Both the position numbers and the translations under genes were made by a program. Shown in pieces: positions 1 through 5,561 of a DNA stretch of 7,046 nucleotides. Below the pieces are notes generated by a model. It did no database searches, was not told where the DNA came from, and was given only the letters and a program-made list of their open reading frames with translations. Origin of the DNA: Actinomycetes bacterium. GTDB lineage: Bacteria; Actinomycetota; Acidimicrobiia; Acidimicrobiales; UBA8190. The stretch spans positions 1 to 7,046 of the forward strand of contig JAJZYI010000185.1 in the NCBI GenBank assembly GCA_021798135.1, read 5' to 3'. How positions within the stretch are numbered: the first letter of the stretch is position 1; each line of letters starts with the position of its first letter.

Positions 1-189
1 GAGGGAATCCTGTCGGCCATTCGCCTCGGCGTGGACAACGCCCGCCACGAGGCCCTGAACCGCCGGGCCCGGCTCATCGTCAACGGCGCCTGCGGCTTCT
101 ACTCGGCCAGCGCCGCGCTCGCCCTCGTCATGCTGACGGTGGGACCGATCACCCACGTCCTGCCCCACGAGCGGGCGGCCGGGCCCTGA
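1..189 (+). CDS. C-terminal fragment of an unrecognised membrane-associated protein
   Basis: An open frame runs from the first base to a TGA at 187-189, giving the last 62 residues of a protein whose start lies outside the window. A charged stretch (about residues 8-28, with LGVDNARHEALNRRARLIV) precedes one hydrophobic segment at about residues 29-52 (GACGFYSASAALALVMLTVG), which is probably a membrane helix, and then a short polar tail (HVLPHERAAGP). Codon use is GC at third positions as expected for a real gene here. The frame is open from the window edge and ends in front of a non-coding stretch, which fits a true gene end. I do not recognise the family. The visible part would suit the last helix of a small integral membrane protein, but no function can be assigned. 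Confidence 0.6.
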   Translation, partial: EGILSAIRLGVDNARHEALNRRARLIVNGACGFYSASAALALVMLTVGPITHVLPHERAAGP

Positions 190-436
190 TCCGACCCACA
201 TCCATGCCGGGAGCCCCAGAGCTGCGGCCCGCCGGACCTGTGACTTGGGTCGGCGCGTCCTTGCTGGCGGGCGATGCGCGGACCGGTCTCGGGCGCGTCG
301 GTGGGGGCAGCTCCGTCGGGGCGGTGGTGCACAGGGAGACCGTGGCGGAGCCCGTGTCGAACCGGCCGTCCTGCACGACGACCGCTGGGCGGGCCTTGCC
401 TGCATGCCCGGCGTCGCCGGCCACGGTCCAGAACCA
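190..436 (-). pseudogene. Decayed MazF/PemK-type endoribonuclease toxin
   Basis: Read on the minus strand from about 436 down to 239, one frame gives WFWTVAGDAGHAGKARPAVVVQDG, then RFDTGSATVSLCTTAPTE, then a segment ending ASKDAPTQVTG. This follows the order of the MazF/PemK fold as I know it: an N-terminal W-x-V-x-G segment, the G-K-x-R-P-A-V-V-V-Q strand with its conserved Arg-Pro, the F-D-x-x-x-x-x-T-V strand and the following T-T-x-P-T. MazF proteins cleave RNA as part of toxin-antitoxin pairs. The copy looks dead. No ATG or GTG with a normal N-terminus precedes the Trp-rich start, and the usual conserved 'MVDKITTVPRSKLG' region is missing from this frame. Fragments such as GSRHGCG appear in another frame, suggesting a frameshift. 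No antitoxin gene is visible beside it. Codon third positions are GC-rich here too, which supports former coding. The assignment rests on motif reading only. Confidence 0.5.
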
Positions 437-569
437 GGACGGCCCAGGAGGCGATCGTCCCGAGCACCGAGAAGGCGTAGGCCCCCAGCAGCAGGCCGCG
501 CGGGGTGGTCCCCTGGGGGCGGCCGTGCCCGCCGGTGGCGCCCCGTGACGGCACTATCGTTCGGCGCAT
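420..569 (-). other. Short minus-strand open segment encoding one transmembrane helix, possible gene remnant
   Basis: From an ATG at 569-567 the minus strand reads MRRTIVPSRG, a Gly/Pro-rich stretch, then the hydrophobic helix GLLLGAYAFSVLGTIASWAV followed by LVLDRGRRRR. Third codon positions are almost all G or C down to about position 425, as in real genes of this window. Beyond that the frame loses this bias, and the coding-like signal passes to the adjacent MazF-like frame. The ATG pairs back-to-back with the lsr2 ATG (568-570) on the other strand, so this start is doubtful; a GTG about 15-20 nt further in is an alternative. It could be the 5' part of a small membrane protein truncated by the toxin remnant, or a chance open frame. 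No family is recognised. Confidence 0.25.
555..560 (+). promoter_or_regulatory. -10 element for leaderless lsr2 transcription
   Basis: TATCGT matches the actinobacterial TAnnnT -10 consensus and ends 7 nt before the lsr2 ATG. That spacing places the transcription start at or next to the A of the ATG. No Shine-Dalgarno sequence lies in front of the ATG, which fits a leaderless mRNA. No convincing -35 hexamer is visible. Confidence 0.5.
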
Positions 570-936
570 GGCCCAGACCGTGATCGTGAAGCTGACCGAC
601 GACATCGACGGCGGCGACGCCGAGGAGACGGTCGTCTTCGGCATCGATGGCAAGACGTACGAGAGCGACCTCAACAAGAAGAACGCCGCCGCGCTGCGCA
701 AGGCGGTCGCCCCCTTCGTGGACCGGGCCCGGCCTGCCGGGCGCCCCGGTCCGAGCCGCGCCGGCCAGCCCCGTGGCGGCCAGGGCCGCCGCGCCGGCCG
801 CGGTGGCACGCCGACGCTGTTCTCGCAGCTCGACGCCGAGGAGAAGGACCGGTTCCGCGCCTGGGCCGGCATGCCGACCGCCCGCCGCATCGCCGACGCC
901 CGGGTCACCGAGTGGATCGACGCCGGCCGGCCCTGA
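568..936 (+). CDS. lsr2: Lsr2-family nucleoid-associated protein with shortened C-terminal DNA-binding region
   Basis: The product is 122 aa, a typical Lsr2 length. Lsr2 is the actinobacterial counterpart of H-NS: it bridges DNA, binds AT-rich sequence through the minor groove and silences acquired genes. Residues 1-52 (MAQTVIVKLTDDIDGGDAEETVVFGIDG, then TYESDLNKKNAAALRKAVAPFV) are a clear Lsr2 dimerisation domain. Residues 53-80 are a Gly/Arg/Pro-rich basic linker. Residues 88-122 (LDAEEKDRFRAWAGMPTARR, then IADARVTEWIDAG) occupy the place of the C-terminal DNA-binding helices. The usual R-G-R minor-groove motif is not present: A-R-R-I-A aligns at its position, and the segment between the two helices is about six residues shorter. 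The ATG is fixed by the conserved N-terminus and by the -10 element 7 nt upstream. A thioesterase gene follows after 4 nt, probably co-transcribed. Confidence 0.9.
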   Translation: MAQTVIVKLTDDIDGGDAEETVVFGIDGKTYESDLNKKNAAALRKAVAPFVDRARPAGRPGPSRAGQPRGGQGRRAGRGGTPTLFSQLDAEEKDRFRAWAGMPTARRIADARVTEWIDAGRP

Positions 937-940
937 CCCG

Positions 941-1408
941 GTGCCGCCCGACCCGCCGCCGGTGACCGTGCCGGGTGGCCTGCCCGACGGCCCGCCGGGT
1001 GGCCTGCCCGACGGCCCGCCGGGTGGCCTGCCGGACGGCGACTTCCCGCTCCGGCGCTTCCTCGGCATGGCCATGGAGGCGGCCGGCCCCGGCCGGGCAC
1101 GAGCCCGACTGGTGGTGTCGGGCGACCACCACAACCCGAACGGCGTGGTCCACGGGGCCGTGCTGTTCGCCATGGTCGACACCGCCATGGGCCACGCCAC
1201 CATCACCGTGCTCGACGGCGGGAGGCGCTGCGCGTCCGTCGACGTGCAGCTCCGGTTCATCCGGCCGGCGATCGCCGGTACCCTCGTCGCCGAGGCGTCC
1301 GTGGTGAGGCGCGGGCGGAGCATCGTCCACCTCGACGCCCGGGTCGAGGACGGCGACGGCCGGCTCGTCGCCACCGCCGCAGGGACCTTCGCGATCCTGG
1401 AGCCCTAG
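941..1408 (+). CDS. PaaI-type hotdog-fold acyl-CoA thioesterase with repeat-bearing N-terminus
   Basis: The frame encodes up to 155 aa. Members of the PaaI/YdiI-type hotdog family hydrolyse acyl- or aryl-CoA thioesters in the cytoplasm; the substrate here cannot be told. The signature is at residues 63-83: H-H-N-P-N-G-V-V-H-G, followed after seven residues by Asp80 (VLFAMVDTAMGH), matching the N-G-x-x-H-G...D/E active-site pattern. It is followed by the strand CASVDVQLRFIRPA and the C-terminal strands of a complete single hotdog domain (about residues 36-155). Residues 11-34 are three copies of PGGLPDGP encoded by a 24-bp tandem repeat, an unusual extension for this family. The start is uncertain: GTG at 941, 962 or 968 all fit and none has a clear ribosome binding site. 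The 4-nt gap from lsr2 suggests one operon. The stop overlaps the stop of the convergent cupin gene. Confidence 0.8.
   Translation: MPPDPPPVTVPGGLPDGPPGGLPDGPPGGLPDGDFPLRRFLGMAMEAAGPGRARARLVVSGDHHNPNGVVHGAVLFAMVDTAMGHATITVLDGGRRCASVDVQLRFIRPAIAGTLVAEASVVRRGRSIVHLDARVEDGDGRLVATAAGTFAILEP
971..1042 (+). repeat. Three tandem copies of a 24-bp unit in the thioesterase N-terminus
   Basis: Units lie at 971-994, 995-1018 and 1019-1042. The first two are identical and the third differs at a few bases near its end. The unit is a multiple of three and reads PGGLPDGP in the thioesterase frame, so changes in copy number would keep the frame open. The peptide is probably a flexible, disordered arm. Confidence 0.9.
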
Positions 1409-1725
1409 GCCGGAGGCGCGTGCACGGCCAGCCACCGGGTGCCGGGCTCCACCAGCTCCAGCCGGTGGGGGACGCCGCCGGGCAGGAGCAGCCAGTCGCC
1501 GTCGGCCAGGTCGAACCGCTCGCCGCCGACGGCCAGGCGGGCGTGGCCGCGCACCACCAGCACCCACTCGTCGTGGGGCTGCACGAAGTCGACCGGCACG
1601 GCCACCTCGCCGCTCGCGATCTCCTCCACCCGGGTGCCCCCCCAGTCGGCGAGCACGGCGGTGCGCTCGCCCGTGGCGGGGGCGGGCCCGTCGCCGGCCA
1701 GCCGGCCCCGTCGCGCCCGTCGCAT
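1405..1725 (-). CDS. Small single-domain cupin protein
   Basis: The product is 106 aa. The cupin barrel runs from about residue 28 to the end. Motif 1 is read as P-H51-D-E53-W-V-L-V-V-R-G60, and motif 2 as G76-D-W-L-L-L-P82-G83-G-V-P-H87. His51, Glu53 and His87 are the likely metal ligands; the usual second histidine of the HxH pair is represented by Glu in H-D-E. Residues 1-25 are a basic, Pro/Ala-rich tail. Small cupins of this 'HDEWV' type are common and mostly uncharacterised, so no substrate can be named. The ATG at 1725 is supported by a -10 element 7 nt upstream. The gene is divergent from rlmN (36 bp apart) and converges on the thioesterase, the two stops sharing CTAG at 1405-1408. 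Confidence 0.8.
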   Translation of the reverse strand: MRRARRGRLAGDGPAPATGERTAVLADWGGTRVEEIASGEVAVPVDFVQPHDEWVLVVRGHARLAVGGERFDLADGDWLLLPGGVPHRLELVEPGTRWLAVHAPPA

Positions 1726-1732
1726 GGCACCG

Positions 1733-1738
1733 AGCCTA
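1733..1738 (-). promoter_or_regulatory. -10 element for leaderless cupin transcription
   Basis: On the minus strand TAGGCT is followed by 7 nt and then the cupin ATG (1725-1723). This matches TAnnnT at leaderless spacing, and no Shine-Dalgarno sequence is present. It lies 11 bp from the rlmN -10 element on the other strand, so the two promoters must share their upstream DNA. Confidence 0.5.
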
Positions 1739-1749
1739 CGGCGGCACCG

Positions 1750-1755
1750 TACGCT
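1750..1755 (+). promoter_or_regulatory. -10 element for leaderless rlmN transcription
   Basis: TACGCT fits TAnnnT and is separated by 6 nt from a GTG at 1762 that is in frame with RlmN. The spacing predicts transcription starting at or just before the GTG. This element is the main reason for choosing GTG 1762 as the RlmN start over upstream in-frame codons, which lie inside the cupin gene. Confidence 0.5.
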
Positions 1756-1761
1756 GGTGGT

Positions 1762-2928
1762 GTGGCGACCGCGTACGACGTCGACCCCGCCGGCCTCGCC
1801 GCCATCCTCGCCGGCGAGCCCGCGTACCGGGTCCGGCAGGTGTGGGACGGCCTGTACCGGCGGGCGGTCTGGCCCGAGGACATGACCGACCTGCCCGCGC
1901 GCCTGCGTGAGGAGCTGGGGCGGCAGCTGCCCGCGGCCCTGTCGCCTGCGCTCGAGCGGACCGCCGACGGCGGCGACACCGTGAAGTGGCTGTGGGAGCT
2001 CCACGACGGCGCCCGGATCGAGACCGTGCTGATGCTGTACCCGGACCGGGCCACGGTGTGCGTGTCGACGCAGGCGGGGTGCGCCATGGCGTGCCAGTTC
2101 TGCGCGACGGGCCAGGCGGGGTTCCGCCGCCACCTGACCGTCGGGGAGATCGTGGAACAGGTGGCCAGGGCCGCCGCCGCCGCCCGCCCGCGGCGCCTCG
2201 GCAACGTGGTCCTGATGGGGATGGGCGAGCCGCTGGCCAACTTCGACCGCGTCTGGCCCGCCGTGCTGCGCATGGTGCGGGACATGGGCATCTCGGCCCG
2301 GCACGTCACCGTGTCGACGGTCGGCGTCGTGCCCGGCATCCGCCGCCTGGCCGCCAGCGGCGTCCCCGTCAACCTCGCCGTCTCGCTGCACGCCGCCAAC
2401 GACCGGCTGCGGGACCGGCTGGTGCCCATCAACCGCCGCTACCCGCTCGACGTCCTCGTCGACGCCTGCGCCGAGCACGTCGAGCGGACCGGGCGCCGCC
2501 TGTCGTTCGAGTGGGCGCTCATCGCCGGCGTCAACGACGGGGCCGCGGACGCAGCCGAGCTCGCCGCCATCGCCGGCCCGCTGCGGGCCCACGTCAACCT
2601 GATCCCGCTCAACCCGACGCCGGGCTACCCGGTGCGCGGGAGCGCGCCGGCCGTCGTGCGCGAGTTCCGCGACCGCCTGCTCGGCCTGGGGGTGAACGCG
2701 ACCGTGCGATCCACCCGGGGCGTCGAGATCGACGCCGCCTGCGGGCAGCTCGCCGCTCGGGCAGCGTCGTCGCCGGCCGCCGGGCCGGGGAACGCCGCGG
2801 CCGGCGACCCGGGGAGCGCCGACCGGGGGGCCGACGAGGGTGCGCACGGGTCGGTGCTCTCCGTCGCCAAGGGCAAAAGAAACGCACAGCAGGCTCACAG
2901 GATCGGGGCGCAGACTCGGGTACCATGA
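1762..2928 (+). CDS. rlmN: Dual-specificity rRNA/tRNA adenine-C2 methyltransferase RlmN
   Basis: The product is 388 aa from GTG 1762. RlmN is a cytoplasmic radical-SAM enzyme that methylates C2 of A2503 in 23S rRNA and A37 of some tRNAs through a methyl-cysteine intermediate. The N-terminal helical domain (about residues 1-90, with YRVRQVWDGLYRRAVW) leads into the cluster motif C107-x3-C111-x2-C114 (GCAMACQFCATGQAGF). MGMGEPLANF (152-161) is the SAM-binding GGE-like motif. Cys327 in VEIDAACGQL corresponds to E. coli Cys355, the methyl-carrying residue, and Cys100, seven residues before the cluster, corresponds to E. coli Cys118, so the active site is intact. Residues 335-388 form an Ala/Gly/Asp-rich then basic tail beyond the normal end of the family. 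The DNA of this tail contains the presumed control region of the response regulator, whose ATG overlaps this stop as ATGA (2925-2928). Confidence 0.95.
   Translation: MATAYDVDPAGLAAILAGEPAYRVRQVWDGLYRRAVWPEDMTDLPARLREELGRQLPAALSPALERTADGGDTVKWLWELHDGARIETVLMLYPDRATVCVSTQAGCAMACQFCATGQAGFRRHLTVGEIVEQVARAAAAARPRRLGNVVLMGMGEPLANFDRVWPAVLRMVRDMGISARHVTVSTVGVVPGIRRLAASGVPVNLAVSLHAANDRLRDRLVPINRRYPLDVLVDACAEHVERTGRRLSFEWALIAGVNDGAADAAELAAIAGPLRAHVNLIPLNPTPGYPVRGSAPAVVREFRDRLLGLGVNATVRSTRGVEIDAACGQLAARAASSPAAGPGNAAAGDPGSADRGADEGAHGSVLSVAKGKRNAQQAHRIGAQTRVP
2884..2901 (+). promoter_or_regulatory. PhoP-box-like direct repeat upstream of the response regulator
   Basis: GCACAGC-AGGC-TCACAGG is a 7-mer direct repeat with a 4-bp gap (11-bp period). 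The published M. tuberculosis PhoP site is TCACAGC-N4-TCACAGC; here 12 of 14 repeat positions agree. Its centre lies about 28 bp upstream of the -10 element at 2921-2926, so it would overlap or abut the -35 position, typical for an activator touching RNA polymerase. The site lies inside the 3' end of rlmN. Because the next gene is a PhoP-like regulator, autoregulation is the natural reading; binding itself is inferred. Confidence 0.5.
2921..2926 (+). promoter_or_regulatory. Candidate -10 element for the two-component operon
   Basis: TACCAT fits TAnnnT and is preceded by TCGGG, the same context as the lipoprotein promoter at 5557-5568. It overlaps the ATG at 2925. A transcript starting about 7 nt downstream would exclude that ATG and use the in-frame ATG at 2937 with a leader of only a few nucleotides. 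No clear -35 hexamer is seen, as expected for an activator-dependent promoter. Confidence 0.4.
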
Positions 2929-3659
2929 CCGCACCGATGGGCCTGCCCGCGTCCGCAGCCGCCGGGTCGGCGGCCCCCCGGATCCTGGTCGTCGACGACG
3001 AGCGGAGCATCACCGACCTGCTGGGCATGGCGCTGCGTTACGAGGGGATGGACGTCCGCGTGGCGCATCTCGGTCGTGACGCCATCGAGTCGGCCGCGGC
3101 GTTCCGGCCGCACCTGGTCGTCCTGGACGTGATGCTCCCGGACCTCGACGGCTTCGAGGTGCTGCGGCGGCTCGCGGCCGACCACCCGCACGACCGCCTG
3201 CCCGTGCTCTTCCTGACGGCCCGCGACACGCTCGACGACAAGCTCCGGGGCTTCACCCTCGGGGGCGACGACTACATGACCAAGCCCTTCAGCGTGGAGG
3301 AGCTCATCGTCCGGGTGCGGGCGATCCTGCGGCGCGCGCACCCCGGTGGCGAGGAGACCGGCCGGCTGGTGGTCGGCGACCTGGAGCTCGACGAGGAGAG
3401 CCACGAGGTGCGCCGGGGCGAGACGATCGTGGAGCTCACCCCCACCGAGTTCAAGCTGCTGCACTACCTGATGCTGAACGCGGGCCGGGTGGTGTCGAAG
3501 GCGCAGATCCTCGACCGGGTGTGGAACTACGACTTCGACGGCAACGCCAACGTGGTCGAGATCTACATCAGCTACCTGCGGCGCAAGGTCGACAGCCTCG
3601 GGCCGAGGATGATCACGACCGTTCGGGGCGTGGGCTACAGCCTCAGAGCGGCGCGATGA
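2925..3659 (+). CDS. OmpR/PhoB-family response regulator, PhoP-like
   Basis: The product is 244 aa from ATG 2925, a normal length for a full regulator. The receiver domain (about residues 18-137) has the acidic pair Asp24-Asp25, the phosphoacceptor Asp68 (VVLDVMLPDLDGFEVL), the switch Thr98 (LFLTARD) and Lys120 (DDYMTKPF). The winged-helix output domain (about 146-243) has LTPTEFKLLHYLMLNAGRVV and the recognition region NVVEIYISYLRRKVD. The motifs resemble actinobacterial PhoP and TrcR regulators more than MtrA, from memory of those families. Translation may start at ATG 2925, coupled to rlmN by an ATGA overlap, or at ATG 2937 (240 aa) if the promoter at 2921 is used; both exclude only part of the N-terminal tail. 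The stop overlaps the sensor kinase start, again as ATGA. A PhoP-box-like repeat lies upstream. Confidence 0.93.
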   Translation: MTAPMGLPASAAAGSAAPRILVVDDERSITDLLGMALRYEGMDVRVAHLGRDAIESAAAFRPHLVVLDVMLPDLDGFEVLRRLAADHPHDRLPVLFLTARDTLDDKLRGFTLGGDDYMTKPFSVEELIVRVRAILRRAHPGGEETGRLVVGDLELDEESHEVRRGETIVELTPTEFKLLHYLMLNAGRVVSKAQILDRVWNYDFDGNANVVEIYISYLRRKVDSLGPRMITTVRGVGYSLRAAR

Positions 3660-5515
3660 CCCTTCCGCCGGCGCCGGAAGGCCCCGGCGGTCCCGTCACG
3701 CCGGGGCCCGCCCCGCCGCACGCCGGCGGGCTCCAGCCGGGCCCGCACCCGCCCGACGCCGGGCCGCAGCCGGGTCCGTTCCCGCCGCACGGCGGCGGGA
3801 CCCCGGAAGGTCTCCGGGCGCAGGCCGGGCGTGGCGACCGGTGGCGGTGGCTGGCCCGGCTGACGCTGCGGACCAGGCTGCTGCTCGTCCTGGTCGGGAT
3901 CCTGGCGGCCGGGCTGGTGGCCTCCGACCTGGTCACCTTCACCGAGCTGCGCAACTACCTGGTCGGCCAGGTCGACACCCAGCTCCAGTCGGTGCCCGTC
4001 AACAGCGTGGCCGACACCGTCTACCGGTGCAGCATCCAGGCGGCCACCGAGGGCACCACCGGCTGCACCTCCGTCCCGACCGACGTGGCCGCCAGCCTCG
4101 GCCGGGGCACGCTCGCCCAGCTGGTCATCCCGGGCGGCCGGACGCTCAGCCTGTGGATCCGCCCCGCGCCGGCGCCCCCGGCTCCGGTCCTGCCGCGCTC
4201 GCTGCCGGCCGGCCCGTTCACGGCCCACGCCGGCGACGGCACTCCCTACCGGTTGCTCGTCCAGGTGCTGCCCACGACCGGGTCGGGCGTGCGCGGCCCG
4301 CAGTTCGTCTTCGTCCCGGGCACGCTGCTCGTCGTGGCGGTGCCGCTGTCGGGCGTCGACCACGACCTGGCCCACCTGGCGGCGATCGAGGTGCTCGTCA
4401 GCGTCGTCGCGCTGGTCGGCCTGGGAGCGCTGTCGTGGTGGGTGGTCCGGCGCGGGCTGCGGCCGCTGCGCGAGATGACCGGCACGGCCCGGGCCATCGC
4501 CGCCGGTGACCTGTCGCGCCGCGTCGAGCACACCGAGGAGGCCACGGAGGTCGGCCAGCTCGGCCAGGCGCTCAACACCATGCTGGGCGAGATCGAGCAG
4601 GCCTTCGCCGCCCGGGCCGCCTCGGAGGAGCGGCTCCGCCGGTTCCTGGCGGACGCGTCGCACGAGCTGCGGACGCCGCTGACGTCCATCCGCGGCTACG
4701 CCGAGATGTTCGACCGCGGCGTGCGTGACCGGCCGGAGGATCTCGCCGTCGCCATGGGCCACATCCGCTCCGAGGCCGACCGCATGGGCGTCCTCGTCGA
4801 GGACCTGCTGCTGCTGGCACGGCTCGACCAGCAGCGCCCCCTCGCCATGGAGCCGGTGGACCTGGCCGGCGTGGTCCAGGAGGCCGCCTCTGCCGCGCGT
4901 GCGGCGCACCCCGGGCGCCACGTGTCGGCCGCCACCCCCGAGCACGCCCCGGTGCTGGGGGACGCGGTCCGGCTCCGCCAGGTGGTCGACAACCTGGTGG
5001 CCAACGCCATCGTCTACTCGCCGCCCGACGGCCCCGTCGACGTGGCCGTGACCTGCGGTCCGACCGGGACCGAGGTGACGGTGGCCGACCGGGGGCCGGG
5101 CATCGCGCCCGAGGACCGTCGCCGGATCTTCGAGCCGTTCCAGCGCCTCGACCCCTCGCGCACGCGGGCGACCGGCGGCGTCGGGCTCGGGCTCGCCATC
5201 GTGGCGGCCATCGTCCGCGCGCACGGCGGCGCGGTCTCGGTGGAGGAGCGGCCAGGCGGCGGCTCGCTCTTCCGCGTCAGCCTCGCGCCGGCCGGCGCGC
5301 CGGCGTCGAGCGGCGACGCTGGAGCGGCGCCCACGGCCGTGCCGCCGGAGCCGGTTCGGTCCGCGGGGCCCGAGCCCTCCGGACCGCACGCGCGCAACGG
5401 CAACGGGACCTCGCCTGCGGCGCCCCCTCCCGGCCCGCCGCTGCAGCACGCCCCGACCCCGGGCGGGGCCGACGACCCGGCCGGGGCGCGCCCCGGGGCC
5501 GGCGACCAGGCCTGA
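3656..5515 (+). CDS. Membrane sensor histidine kinase, partner of the preceding regulator
   Basis: The product is 619 aa, long for this class because of extra tails. It starts at ATG 3656 inside the regulator's stop (ATGA), giving translational coupling and a cognate pair. Order: a Pro/Gly-rich cytoplasmic tail (1-62), TM1 (about 73-94), an extracytoplasmic sensor (about 95-243) with two cysteines, Cys125 and Cys137, that could form a disulfide, TM2 (about 244-265), HAMP (about 266-318), the dimerisation/phosphoacceptor domain with His336 in DASHELRTPLTSIRGY, and the ATPase domain with the N box RQVVDNLVANAIVYSPP (Asn446, Asn450), G1 DRGPGIAPED (about 478-487), F box IFEPFQRL and G2 GGVGLGLAIV (about 507-516). 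All catalytic boxes are intact. Residues 545-619 are a second Pro/Ala/Gly-rich tail. The sensed signal cannot be told. It matches the PhoR/TrcS-type architecture of actinobacteria. Confidence 0.93.
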   Translation: MTLPPAPEGPGGPVTPGPAPPHAGGLQPGPHPPDAGPQPGPFPPHGGGTPEGLRAQAGRGDRWRWLARLTLRTRLLLVLVGILAAGLVASDLVTFTELRNYLVGQVDTQLQSVPVNSVADTVYRCSIQAATEGTTGCTSVPTDVAASLGRGTLAQLVIPGGRTLSLWIRPAPAPPAPVLPRSLPAGPFTAHAGDGTPYRLLVQVLPTTGSGVRGPQFVFVPGTLLVVAVPLSGVDHDLAHLAAIEVLVSVVALVGLGALSWWVVRRGLRPLREMTGTARAIAAGDLSRRVEHTEEATEVGQLGQALNTMLGEIEQAFAARAASEERLRRFLADASHELRTPLTSIRGYAEMFDRGVRDRPEDLAVAMGHIRSEADRMGVLVEDLLLLARLDQQRPLAMEPVDLAGVVQEAASAARAAHPGRHVSAATPEHAPVLGDAVRLRQVVDNLVANAIVYSPPDGPVDVAVTCGPTGTEVTVADRGPGIAPEDRRRIFEPFQRLDPSRTRATGGVGLGLAIVAAIVRAHGGAVSVEERPGGGSLFRVSLAPAGAPASSGDAGAAPTAVPPEPVRSAGPEPSGPHARNGNGTSPAAPPPGPPLQHAPTPGGADDPAGARPGAGDQA

Positions 5516-5561
5516 CGGTTCCTGCCGGTCCCGAGGTGGTGGGTGGCTCGCACCCGTCGGG

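Noticed and set aside
204..548. Plus-strand open frames between the first gene and lsr2
   Set aside because: They are antisense to the MazF-like segment, have Arg/Gly/Pro-rich products and show no ribosome binding site or recognisable motif.
905..1567. Minus-strand frame through the thioesterase with QATRRAVG repeats
   Set aside because: The repeats are the reverse complement of the 24-bp thioesterase array, and the plus strand carries a clear hotdog active-site motif.
1405..2934. The cupin frame extended upstream to 509 codons across rlmN
   Set aside because: The cupin motifs occupy only the last 106 residues. The upstream part is antisense to RlmN and low in complexity, and ATG 1725 has a well-placed -10 element.
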